DNA of 14,723 bases. Source: an uncultured Colwellia sp. GTDB taxonomy: Bacteria; Pseudomonadota; Gammaproteobacteria; Enterobacterales; Alteromonadaceae. Under the pieces are notes generated by a model. That model was given only the letters and a program-made list of their open reading frames with translations, made no database searches and was not told the origin of the DNA. Of the stretch, positions 1 to 7,892 are shown piece by piece. Numbering within the stretch: position 1 is the first letter of the stretch; each line of letters opens with the position of its first letter. The translations under genes were made by a program, and so were the position numbers. The stretch is taken from assembly GCA_913020705.1 (NCBI GenBank), contig CAJWBY010000123.1, forward strand, positions 1-14,723. Reading direction: 5' to 3'.

Positions 1-1
1 T

Positions 2-124
2 TCAATTGTTGTCGCTAAATCAGAAAATCAGTTTGATGAAGAGATTTTTTATGATACAAGTGCGGGAAGCAAAATTGAAAATATCGATTTTCATGATTTA
101 GATAAAAATCAAAGTGATAGTTAA
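2..124 (+). CDS. C-terminal end of an unidentified protein (partial)
   Basis: An open frame runs in from the left edge and gives 40 codons before TAA. The translated tail is hydrophilic and rich in Asp, Glu, Asn and Ser, with no membrane segment or recognisable motif; it looks like a disordered acidic C-terminus. Another plus-strand frame stops within the first 20 bases, and this frame runs straight up to the terminator at 151-177. That position supports a real gene end converging on kdsA. Too little is visible to name a family, and the start lies outside the window. Confidence 0.5.
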   Translation, partial: SIVVAKSENQFDEEIFYDTSAGSKIENIDFHDLDKNQSDS

Positions 125-150
125 TTCACTTAGTAGAATAATCGTTTAAT

Positions 151-177
151 AAAAAAGGTGCTGAGAGCACCTTTTTT
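151..177. terminator. Bidirectional intrinsic terminator between the partial gene and kdsA
   Basis: A perfect 11-bp inverted repeat (AAAAAAGGTGC / GCACCTTTTTT) flanks a 5-base loop, TGAGA. The GC-rich core GGTGC/GCACC sits inside an A-tract on one side and a T-tract on the other, so the hairpin is followed by a U run in both directions. It lies between two converging genes and can end the kdsA operon as well as the plus-strand gene. Confidence 0.9.
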
Positions 178-199
178 ATTAAGTTAAGTTTTACAAAAA

Positions 200-1084
<885 letters not shown>

Positions 1085-2347
1085 TTAGCTACCAATAATT
1101 CTTAATAATTGTCCACATAACCAAGCCATATAGGTTCCTAAAGCATAACCTAGTACAGCAAGTAAAACGCCCACAGGTGCTAAAGAAGGATGAAACGCTG
1201 AAGCAATAACGGGTGCAGATGCAGCACCACCAATATTAGCTTTACTTCCTACGGCTAAGTAAAAAATTGGCGCTTTAATCATTTTTCCAACAGCAAATAA
1301 TAATGCGACATGTACTAACATCCATACCACACCAATTGCGATGTATTTAGGTGCTTCTACTATTTGGTAGATATCCATATGCAAACCGATAGTCGCCACT
1401 AAAACATACAAAAAGCTACTTCCTATTTTTGATGCCCCTACAGATTCTAGGTTCCTTACTTTTGTAAAGGAAAGCGCTAAACCTAAAGTGGTTACTATTA
1501 CAATGATCCAAAATAATTTCGAGTGTAAGCTGAATCTTTTTAATTCGGGGAAGTTCGTTTGAAAAAATGGTACTAAAAAGTCTGCTGCAAAATGTGCTAA
1601 ACCTGCGGCACCAAAACCAACAGCAATAATCAACATAAAGTCATTAAGTGTAGGTAGTTTGGTGTTTTCTCGCCCTGATGCTTCCACTTTATCAATTAAT
1701 CTATCGATTGCAGAAGTGTCTGCACCACTTTTCGCATCAATGCGTTTATGGTTTGCCGCTAAATACAATAAAACAGCCATCCATAGATTCGCTACAACAA
1801 TATCAACGGTAACCATGATAGTGAATATTTTACCATCTGCGCCATAAATCTCTTTCATTGCGAGCATATTGGCACCGCCGCCTATCCAACTACCTGCCAG
1901 TGCAGCCATGCCGCGCCATACAGCTTCAGGCCCAGTTACACCCAGAAGCTCAGGGTAAATAGCTGAAATAGCTAATAATGCGATTGGTCCACCAATCACT
2001 ACACCAACAGTACCGGTTAAAAACATAATAAGTGCTTTACTACCAAGTCCGACAATTGCTTTTAAATCGATACTCAACGTGAGTAAAACAAGGCAGGCAG
2101 GTAATAAATAATACTTAGCAACTTCGTCAACTTGGCTTAATTCTGCACTGACAATACCAAAGGTATTCAAAAGCGACGGGAGTAAATAACACATTAATAA
2201 TGCGGGAACATATTTATAAAACTTTTTAAAAGCTGGATGTTCACTATTAGACGTATAAAAAACTAACCCAAGTATTATTGCAAGCAACCCCATAACAGTG
2301 GCGTCATTCGTAAGAAAAGGTGTGTTAGTTATGATTTGATCTTCCAT
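1085..2347 (-). CDS. DUF819 family multi-pass membrane protein (YjcL-like)
   Basis: This 420-residue protein has about ten to twelve hydrophobic segments and belongs by resemblance to the DUF819/YjcL family, whose substrate is not established to my knowledge; I infer an inner-membrane transporter. Two glycine-rich motifs stand out: GSWIGGGANMLA (152-163) and GSKANIGGAASAP (367-379). A charged loop at about 199-234 splits the protein into two halves, each with one of these motifs and an earlier D-L/I-containing helix (LSIDLKAI at 91-98; LHMDIYQI at 322-329), which suggests an internal duplication. A clear ribosome-binding site, TAAGG, lies 7 bases before the ATG. It sits between sirB1 (64 bases upstream) and kdsA (36 bases downstream), a place where E. 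coli has no gene, so its link to Kdo synthesis is positional only. Confidence 0.85.
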   Translation of the reverse strand: MEDQIITNTPFLTNDATVMGLLAIILGLVFYTSNSEHPAFKKFYKYVPALLMCYLLPSLLNTFGIVSAELSQVDEVAKYYLLPACLVLLTLSIDLKAIVGLGSKALIMFLTGTVGVVIGGPIALLAISAIYPELLGVTGPEAVWRGMAALAGSWIGGGANMLAMKEIYGADGKIFTIMVTVDIVVANLWMAVLLYLAANHKRIDAKSGADTSAIDRLIDKVEASGRENTKLPTLNDFMLIIAVGFGAAGLAHFAADFLVPFFQTNFPELKRFSLHSKLFWIIVIVTTLGLALSFTKVRNLESVGASKIGSSFLYVLVATIGLHMDIYQIVEAPKYIAIGVVWMLVHVALLFAVGKMIKAPIFYLAVGSKANIGGAASAPVIASAFHPSLAPVGVLLAVLGYALGTYMAWLCGQLLRIIGS

Positions 2348-2391
2348 TAATTAACCTTATTTTTTATTTTATTTATTATTTGTAAAGCTAA

Positions 2392-2409
2392 AGTCCTTCT
2401 TTGAGGACT
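2392..2409 (-). other. Small hairpin between sirB1 and the DUF819 gene
   Basis: AGTCCT and AGGACT form a 6-bp stem around a 6-base loop just after the sirB1 stop. On the transcribed (minus) strand it is followed by TTTAGCTTT, an interrupted U-rich stretch, so it could be a weak terminator or an mRNA-processing hairpin that lowers or separates expression of the two downstream genes. It is too weak to call a true terminator. Confidence 0.35.
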
Positions 2410-2411
2410 AT

Positions 2412-3212
2412 TTAGTGTAATACCGTATCAGCAATAGTAATTTTATCCAATTGCATTTTTAATAATTGTGCCGCAGGATCCTTTGGACAATTTTCTACAA
2501 AAAATTGATAATCATCATAGGCCACTTTAAAACAATCAAGTTGATGTAGCAAAAAACCTCTATCACGACGTTCAAAAGGATCTTCTGGACGTAAAGCAAT
2601 TAAAATATCTACACATTTTAACGCTTGAGGGAATTGTTCTTCACGGATCAGCGAATTTTTCAATGAGCTAACATGTTTTACAATTAAGCTTAATCTTGAT
2701 ACTTCTTCAATTTGATGAGCTTGTGGATCGCCATCAAGATCCTCCATACATAAATCAAGCTCGTGCCAATTTAATGATTCGCCAGTTATGGGATCAAATA
2801 CAATCGCATAAAGTTCATCACATACGACCCTGATCATATTTTTTTTTGGCACAAAAACCACATCAGTATCAAAACCACATAGACGAAATACATGACAAAG
2901 TACGATACTTTTTAACGATGGTGATATTAACTTAAAATCAATACCACTACTTAATTTATGGGCGCTAACAGGCCAAAAATCACGTTGATTATCAATAAAA
3001 AGTTGCCCAACAAATAGTTCATTGATCAGTTGTTCAGCTTTTTCGAGATGCTCCTCTGTATCGGCAATCAACTCTGAGCACTTTTCAACGATATTACCGA
3101 GGTTAGTTGGCTCAAAATCACTTACACCAAAGACAACTTCCTCAATAAGAACAAAGGCTTCTATAAGAGATTTGTCATCATCATTCAGTTCGGAAAATAA
3201 TAATTCATTCAT
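2412..3212 (-). CDS. sirB1: SirB1 family protein (transglutaminase-like fold plus C-terminal helical repeat)
   Basis: The 266-residue product matches E. coli YchA/SirB1 (269 residues) in length and in its strongly conserved C-terminal part: LRPEDPFERRDRG (about 207-219), the QLDC and FVENCPKDP stretches, and an Ile/Val-Leu-His end. A divergent transglutaminase-like core covers roughly residues 65-155, and TPR-like helices follow at about 175-255. The His of a catalytic Cys-His-Asp triad is not visible; Asn125 sits about where it would be, although Asp140 in FDPITG is kept, so enzymatic activity is doubtful. Its biochemical role is unknown; the name comes from an old Salmonella invasion-regulator report and is not evidence for that role here. 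The ATG has no clear Shine-Dalgarno sequence. sirB2 lies 60 bases upstream. Confidence 0.9.
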   Translation of the reverse strand: MNELLFSELNDDDKSLIEAFVLIEEVVFGVSDFEPTNLGNIVEKCSELIADTEEHLEKAEQLINELFVGQLFIDNQRDFWPVSAHKLSSGIDFKLISPSLKSIVLCHVFRLCGFDTDVVFVPKKNMIRVVCDELYAIVFDPITGESLNWHELDLCMEDLDGDPQAHQIEEVSRLSLIVKHVSSLKNSLIREEQFPQALKCVDILIALRPEDPFERRDRGFLLHQLDCFKVAYDDYQFFVENCPKDPAAQLLKMQLDKITIADTVLH

Positions 3213-3272
3213 TTTGTATATTTTATCTACTTAGCGAATTTAACGTTAATAATTATTTGTAACGGATGTTAA

Positions 3273-3635
3273 TTATAAAAATACGGTTTGTTTCGTCATG
3301 GCTACTCTCACAACAAGCATAATCCAACCCATAGCACCTAAATAGCCTATTATTTGCATTGCTCGATTACGCGCTAATTTCAACGTGTAATAGCCTGTGA
3401 ATATATAGAAAACAATCGCCATGATTTTTTCAATTAACCATAAATTATCTAATGGATTGATTGCTAATTTAACGGCCAAACCAACGCCTAATAATAACAA
3501 AAACGTGTCAACTACATGAGGACTGATTTTCAGCCATTTTTTGTCTAATTTCGTTGAGTTCATGAGTGTTAATGCAAAACGATAGGTTAACAATATAATA
3601 CTTATTGCCGCGAGAGTCATATGTAGGTGTTTCAT
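3273..3635 (-). CDS. sirB2: SirB2 family integral membrane protein
   Basis: This is a 120-residue, almost wholly hydrophobic protein with four predicted membrane helices (about residues 5-24, 41-59, 66-86 and 91-112), the usual size and layout of SirB2/YchQ. It starts with the family-like KHLHMTLAAIS, and Arg19 and His40 lie in or next to the first two helices. Its function is not known. The ATG overlaps the prmC stop as ATGA (3632-3635), and a strong AAGGA site lies 6 bases before the start (3642-3646) inside prmC, so translation is probably coupled to prmC. The order prmC-sirB2-sirB1 is the conserved gammaproteobacterial arrangement. Confidence 0.92.
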   Translation of the reverse strand: MKHLHMTLAAISIILLTYRFALTLMNSTKLDKKWLKISPHVVDTFLLLLGVGLAVKLAINPLDNLWLIEKIMAIVFYIFTGYYTLKLARNRAMQIIGYLGAMGWIMLVVRVAMTKQTVFL

Positions 3636-4534
3636 AGAAAGTCCTTATTATTATTAGTTGGAAGAAATACGGCACAGGTAACTCGGTCATTTCCGGAGTA
3701 ATCTTTTATCGTTTCAATCGATTGGTATTCTAACTGATTCAAAATTTTTCTCACTCCCTCCGCCTGTTCAAAACCATGCTCTAAATAAAGAGCACCATTA
3801 TTTTTTAAATATAGTTGAGCTTGTTTAGCAATTTTCTTAATATCTGAAAATCCATGGTCACCCGCTACTAGCGCAGAAAGAGGTTCAAATCTCACGTCAC
3901 CTTCATTTAAGTGATGATCATTTTCATCAATATAAGGTGGATTACTGACGATAATGTTAAATTTTTGAGTCGATTTTACATTCGAAAACCAATCGCTTTG
4001 ATAAATATCTACTTTCGATAACTCTAGTCGATTCGCATTTTTTTTAGCTAAGCTAACTGCTTCATCATTGAAATCTATCGCGCTAACTTTCCAACTTTTA
4101 TGTTCAGAAGCTAGCGACAATGCAATCGCCCCCGTTCCTGTCCCTAGATCTAAACATGACAAATCACTTTCTACGTGACGTGCGAGAATATGTTCAACTA
4201 AAAGCTCGGTATCAGGGCGAGGTATTAACGTTGCAGGCGACACGTAAAAAGGTAATGACCAAAACTCACCTTCTTCGATGATATATGCAATGGGTTCACC
4301 TTGTAAACGACGTTCAAATAACTTCATAAAAGCTTGAAACTGAGTTTCATTTAACGTTTTATCTGGCCAAGTTAATAAATAACTCGTCTCTTTGCCTAAG
4401 ACAAAAGCTAAAAGAATTTTGCAATCAAGTTTCGCGCTATCAGAAAAGGCAGCGAGTAACTGCTGCCCTTGATTAATTATTTCAGCAATACTCTGCTGGC
4501 AATATATGATTGACGGTTGTAATGGTTCGCTCAA
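3632..4534 (-). CDS. prmC: Release factor glutamine N5-methyltransferase
   Basis: PrmC transfers a methyl group from S-adenosylmethionine to the glutamine of the GGQ motif in release factors RF1 and RF2, which increases their peptide-release activity. The 300-residue product has the N-terminal helical domain, IPRPDTE (104-110), the SAM-binding motif LDLGTGTGAIAL (128-139) and the substrate-glutamine-binding NPPY (198-201), followed by DVRFEPLSALVAG. The start is TTG at 4532-4534: an in-frame stop lies upstream at 4553-4555, no ATG or GTG comes between them, and the next in-frame ATG is 69 codons in. There is no clear Shine-Dalgarno sequence. The start lies 8 bases past the prfA stop, so the enzyme follows its substrate gene directly, and the stop overlaps the sirB2 start. 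Confidence 0.95.
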   Translation of the reverse strand: MSEPLQPSIIYCQQSIAEIINQGQQLLAAFSDSAKLDCKILLAFVLGKETSYLLTWPDKTLNETQFQAFMKLFERRLQGEPIAYIIEEGEFWSLPFYVSPATLIPRPDTELLVEHILARHVESDLSCLDLGTGTGAIALSLASEHKSWKVSAIDFNDEAVSLAKKNANRLELSKVDIYQSDWFSNVKSTQKFNIIVSNPPYIDENDHHLNEGDVRFEPLSALVAGDHGFSDIKKIAKQAQLYLKNNGALYLEHGFEQAEGVRKILNQLEYQSIETIKDYSGNDRVTCAVFLPTNNNKDFL

Positions 4535-4542
4535 ATCAGTGA

Positions 4543-5631
4543 CTAGTTTTGCTCAGCAAGTGCCGCAAGTAAGTCAGCCTGATTCTCTAACATTATAGGC
4601 TCTAAGACCAAATGCAGGTTCCCTTCAAGTACTTCATTCAAACGATATAAAGTAAGATTGATACGGTGATCAGTCATACGTCCTTGCGGGTAGTTATAAG
4701 TGCGAATACGTTCTGAACGATCGCCACTGGCAACTAAATTACGACGTGAAGACTCTTCTTCACCACGACGTTTTTCATCTTCAGCTTGTTGCAAACGCGC
4801 TTGCAATACCGACATCGCTTGAGCTCTGTTTTTATGCTGAGAACGCTGTTCTTGACATTCAACAACAACACCTGTTGGAATATGGGTAATTCGTATAGCA
4901 GAGTCAGTTTTGTTAACGTGCTGTCCACCAGCACCTGATGCACGGAAAGTGTCGACTTTTAAATCAGCTTTATTGATTTCAATCGCGTCTGCTTCTGGTA
5001 TTTCAGGCATAACAACAACCGTACATGCAGAAGTATGCACACGGCCTTGTGATTCAGTTTCAGGTACACGTTGAACACGATGTCCACCAGACTCAAATTT
5101 CATTTGGCCGTAAACACCTTCACCAAGCACTTTAAAAATGACTTCTTTATAGCCACCCTGCTCACTTTCGTTTGTGTTCATAACTTCAATGCGCCAGCCT
5201 TTCTTTTCGCAGTAACGACTATACATACGATATAAGTCACCCGCAAAAATTGCAGCTTCATCGCCACCAGCACCTGCTCGTAATTCAACAAAGCAGTTAT
5301 TATCATCATTAGGATCTTTGGGTAATAATAAAATTTGCAATTGGTCTGTTAATTCTTCAATAGACTTTTTAGCTGATTTAAATTCTTCTTGCGCCATTTC
5401 ACGCATTTCAGGGTCTTCATCTTTAAGCATTTCTTCTGCTAAAGAAAAATCTTCTTCTGCACTTTGGTAATCATTAAATACACTAGTAACAGACTCTAAT
5501 TGAGAAAATTCTTTAGATAAGGCGATAAATTTTTCTTGATTAGACAGTGTTTCAGGATCAGAGAGCAAAGCTTGAACTTCTTCAAAGCGCTCAACTAATA
5601 TTTCAAGTTTTTGATAAACAGATTTATTCAT
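4543..5631 (-). CDS. prfA: Peptide chain release factor 1 (RF1)
   Basis: RF1 reads UAA and UAG in the ribosomal A site and triggers hydrolysis of the finished peptide. The 362-residue product has the expected length and domains: a coiled N-terminal domain (about 1-105), the codon-recognition tripeptide PET at 190-192 in [17 protein letters not shown] (P-x-T of the RF1 type, not the SPF of RF2), and GGQ at 235-237 in [14 protein letters not shown], the catalytic loop whose Gln237 is the PrmC target. The gene ends in TAG, a codon that only RF1 decodes. The next stop in the same frame, TGA at 4531-4533, overlaps the prmC TTG start. The gap to hemA is 132 bases and holds a hairpin. The ribosome-binding site is weak. 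Confidence 0.97.
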   Translation of the reverse strand: MNKSVYQKLEILVERFEEVQALLSDPETLSNQEKFIALSKEFSQLESVTSVFNDYQSAEEDFSLAEEMLKDEDPEMREMAQEEFKSAKKSIEELTDQLQILLLPKDPNDDNNCFVELRAGAGGDEAAIFAGDLYRMYSRYCEKKGWRIEVMNTNESEQGGYKEVIFKVLGEGVYGQMKFESGGHRVQRVPETESQGRVHTSACTVVVMPEIPEADAIEINKADLKVDTFRASGAGGQHVNKTDSAIRITHIPTGVVVECQEQRSQHKNRAQAMSVLQARLQQAEDEKRRGEEESSRRNLVASGDRSERIRTYNYPQGRMTDHRINLTLYRLNEVLEGNLHLVLEPIMLENQADLLAALAEQN

Positions 5632-5697
5632 TAAGAAATCTTATAATTAGGAAACAACGGATAAAAATCGATGGTGTGGAGTTTAAAGGGTTAGTTC

Positions 5698-5739
5698 AGC
5701 ACTTTCAATCAAAGGCGTAAAAAAGCTTTAGAAAGTGCT
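5698..5739 (-). other. Intercistronic hairpin between hemA and prfA
   Basis: A perfect 9-bp inverted repeat, AGCACTTTC / GAAAGTGCT, occupies 5698-5706 and 5731-5739. In the transcript an inner stem (UAAAG with CUUUG) can stack on it with a small bulge, leaving a U-rich loop. No U run follows the hairpin on the transcribed strand, so it is not a standard intrinsic terminator. It could mark an RNA-processing site, a partial attenuator or a stability element separating hemA from prfA expression. Confidence 0.5.
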
Positions 5740-5763
5740 CTTGATGCGATATGTAAGGAAAAA

Positions 5764-7023
5764 CTATTTAATATTATAAATATCGCGTAAATAAACCAGT
5801 TTATCTAACTCGCCACCTTGTGCTGCTGATTGAATAGCACTTGTTGGCGCATGCATAAATTTGTTCGTCAGCTTAGTCGCTAACTCAGCCATAATAGCTT
5901 CTGGTGACTTATTACCTTGTAATTGTACAATTGCTTTTTCAAGTAAAAGGTCTCGATGTTCCAAACACTGCTTTCGATATCCTATTACGGTATCTTGCGT
6001 GTTTAGTCCACGTAACCATGACATGAAAACATCAGATTGTGTTGAAACTATCGTTTCAGCTTGAATAGCTTCTTTACGGCGATTAACTAAATTTTTCGCA
6101 ATAATGCTTTGTAAATCATCAACAGTGTAAAGAAAAACATCTTCTAACTCACCAACTTGCTCTTCAATATCTCGAGGAACCGCCAAATCAACCATAAATA
6201 TAGGACGATGTTTACGTTTGCCTAATGCATGTTCAACCATACCTTTACCAATAATAGGTAGAGTACTCCCCGTCGAACTGATCACGATATCGGCATCAGC
6301 CATTTTTTCTGGAATTTGCGCCAAGGTAATAACGTCGGCTCCAATTGCTCCGGCCATTGCTTCAGCACGTGCTATGGTGCGATTAGCGACAGTTATCTTA
6401 CCCACTTTGTTTTCATATAGGTGTTTTGCGACAAGTTCAATCGTTTCACCTGCCCCAACTAAAAGTACTTTTACTTTTTCTAGGCTCGCAAAAATATGTT
6501 TAGCTAAATTTACCGAAGCAAAAGCTACCGAAACAGCGTTAGCCCCTATATCAGTTTCTGTTCGTACTTGTTTGGCAACACCAAACGTACGTTGAAACAA
6601 ACGGTCCATGACTAATGACATTGAACCAGCAGCTTTAGCTTGGCTATAAGCCTGCTTCATTTGACCTAAAATTTGGGGTTCGCCTAAAACTAAAGAATCT
6701 AAACCACAAGCAACACGCATCATATGATTAACGGCTTGTTGATCGGTATGCCAATATAAACTAGGGGTAATAATTGAAGCGGGAACATTATGGTGTTGTT
6801 CTAACCAACGAACCACTTTCTCTTGAGTAATAGTGACATCGCCTTCTTGGACTAAATACAACTCTGTACGATTACAAGTTGATAAAATAGCCGCTTCACG
6901 ACATTCGACGTTTCCAATTAATTCAGCTAATGCCACACTTAAATTGTCAGGGTTAAAAGAAATTTTTTCTCTAACAGCAACGGGGGCAGTTTTGTGATTT
7001 ATTCCAACAGCAACTATAGACAT
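5764..7023 (-). CDS. hemA: Glutamyl-tRNA reductase
   Basis: HemA reduces glutamyl-tRNA(Glu) with NADPH to glutamate-1-semialdehyde, the first committed step of C5-pathway tetrapyrrole (haem) synthesis, in the cytoplasm. The 419-residue product aligns with E. coli HemA (418) throughout. It begins with the typical GINHKTAPV (8-16). The catalytic cysteine is Cys50 in STCNRTELY. GLDSLVLGEPQILGQ follows, then the NADPH-binding VLLVGAGETIELV, NRT, and the C-terminal dimerisation helices with LTNKFMHAPT. The start is fixed by the family N-terminus, although the nearest purine-rich site (AAAGG) is 16 or more bases away. The gene opens the minus-strand operon, is divergent from lolB, and ends in TAG. 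Confidence 0.97.
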   Translation of the reverse strand: MSIVAVGINHKTAPVAVREKISFNPDNLSVALAELIGNVECREAAILSTCNRTELYLVQEGDVTITQEKVVRWLEQHHNVPASIITPSLYWHTDQQAVNHMMRVACGLDSLVLGEPQILGQMKQAYSQAKAAGSMSLVMDRLFQRTFGVAKQVRTETDIGANAVSVAFASVNLAKHIFASLEKVKVLLVGAGETIELVAKHLYENKVGKITVANRTIARAEAMAGAIGADVITLAQIPEKMADADIVISSTGSTLPIIGKGMVEHALGKRKHRPIFMVDLAVPRDIEEQVGELEDVFLYTVDDLQSIIAKNLVNRRKEAIQAETIVSTQSDVFMSWLRGLNTQDTVIGYRKQCLEHRDLLLEKAIVQLQGNKSPEAIMAELATKLTNKFMHAPTSAIQSAAQGGELDKLVYLRDIYNIK

Positions 7024-7127
7024 AACGTGAAATATTCAGCCTTTTAAATAAGATTAATGCAAAAAAATAAAATTAATTTCGACCAAGTTATTTTCGATTA
7101 ATCTTTTCATTAACCACATTATTCATC

Positions 7128-7145
7128 AGGTTTTATAAAAAACCT
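7128..7145. promoter_or_regulatory. Inverted repeat in the hemA-lolB divergent region
   Basis: AGGTTTT (7128-7134) and AAAACCT (7139-7145) form a 7-bp inverted repeat around ATAA. It sits near the middle of the 224-base divergent region and overlaps the candidate hemA -10 box. No U run follows it on either strand. It could be a protein-binding site or a chance AT-rich palindrome. Confidence 0.3.
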
Positions 7146-7159
7146 ATGATCTCCGACAA
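7132..7159 (-). promoter_or_regulatory. Candidate hemA promoter
   Basis: Read on the minus strand, TTGTCG (7154-7159) is followed after 16 bases by TATAAA (7132-7137), a fair sigma-70 pair about 110 bases before the hemA start. The -10 element lies inside the inverted repeat at 7128-7145. In such AT-rich DNA other -10-like words exist, so this is only a candidate. Confidence 0.35.
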
Positions 7160-7247
7160 ATAATGATGTTAATTTTACGAAAAATCGCAGAAAATTAAAA
7201 GTACAAAAGCGCGATACTCGATATTTAAGCGCTTAGATCTAATAATA

Positions 7248-7892
7248 ATGGCCTATATGAACAAATTAACCTTACCATTTCTTACATTTTTAATTTTTTC
7301 CCTGATCTTTTTTTCTGGGTGTAGCTCCTTGTTTAATAACCATCAGCAAATTACTGAACATCAAAACATCACCGAACGAACAAAAAGACTTGAAGCACTG
7401 TCTGATTGGAAAATAAAAGGGAAGCTAGGCATGATTAGCCCCAAAGAGCGCCATAGTTTAACGCTTAACTGGCTTTATCAAGGTGAACGAAAACGCCAAA
7501 CGCTTAATTTAACTGCTTTATTAGGTGTACAAATATTTAATCTAGAATCAGTTAATGGTATGCATGTTATTAATGTCGATGGTGAGCGTTACCAAAGCCC
7601 TGATTTGAATGCCCTACTTTCTTCGCTTACAGGTTTTACTTTGCCTACACAAGCAATGAGCTTTTGGTTGAAAGGTTTGCCTTATTTAAACAGTGACAAA
7701 ATCACTTATAACGAAGAAACACAATTACCGAATACATTGACAAGTTTTCATGATGGCAAAAAATGGACTCTGAAATATGGCACCTACCAGCAAGTAGGCC
7801 AATATCAATTAGCAACAAAATTTACGATAAAACAAGAAGACCTCACAATAAAAATCAATGTTCATCAATGGGATGTAACAATCAATGAATAA
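7248..7892 (+). CDS. lolB: Outer-membrane lipoprotein LolB
   Basis: LolB receives lipoproteins from the periplasmic carrier LolA and inserts them into the outer membrane. The 214-residue product starts with a lipoprotein signal: a short basic start, a hydrophobic stretch (about residues 9-22) and a lipobox-like FSGC, with the acylated cysteine at Cys25. Ser at +2 and +3 fits outer-membrane sorting; Phe at -3 is unusual for a lipobox. The mature part shows the family pattern: WKIKGKLG, SLTGFTLPTQAMSFWLKGLP (about 125-144), KKWTLKYG and a final INVHQWDV strand. A second ATG at 7257 (residue 4) is an equally good start; neither has a visible ribosome-binding site. The gene overlaps ispE by 8 bases and is divergent from hemA, as in E. 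coli. Confidence 0.93.
   Translation: MAYMNKLTLPFLTFLIFSLIFFSGCSSLFNNHQQITEHQNITERTKRLEALSDWKIKGKLGMISPKERHSLTLNWLYQGERKRQTLNLTALLGVQIFNLESVNGMHVINVDGERYQSPDLNALLSSLTGFTLPTQAMSFWLKGLPYLNSDKITYNEETQLPNTLTSFHDGKKWTLKYGTYQQVGQYQLATKFTIKQEDLTIKINVHQWDVTINE

Noticed and set aside
6218..6595. Plus-strand 125-codon frame inside hemA
   Set aside because: Shadow of a strongly conserved gene on the other strand; the translation is low-complexity (Ala, Thr, Ile) with no recognisable motif.
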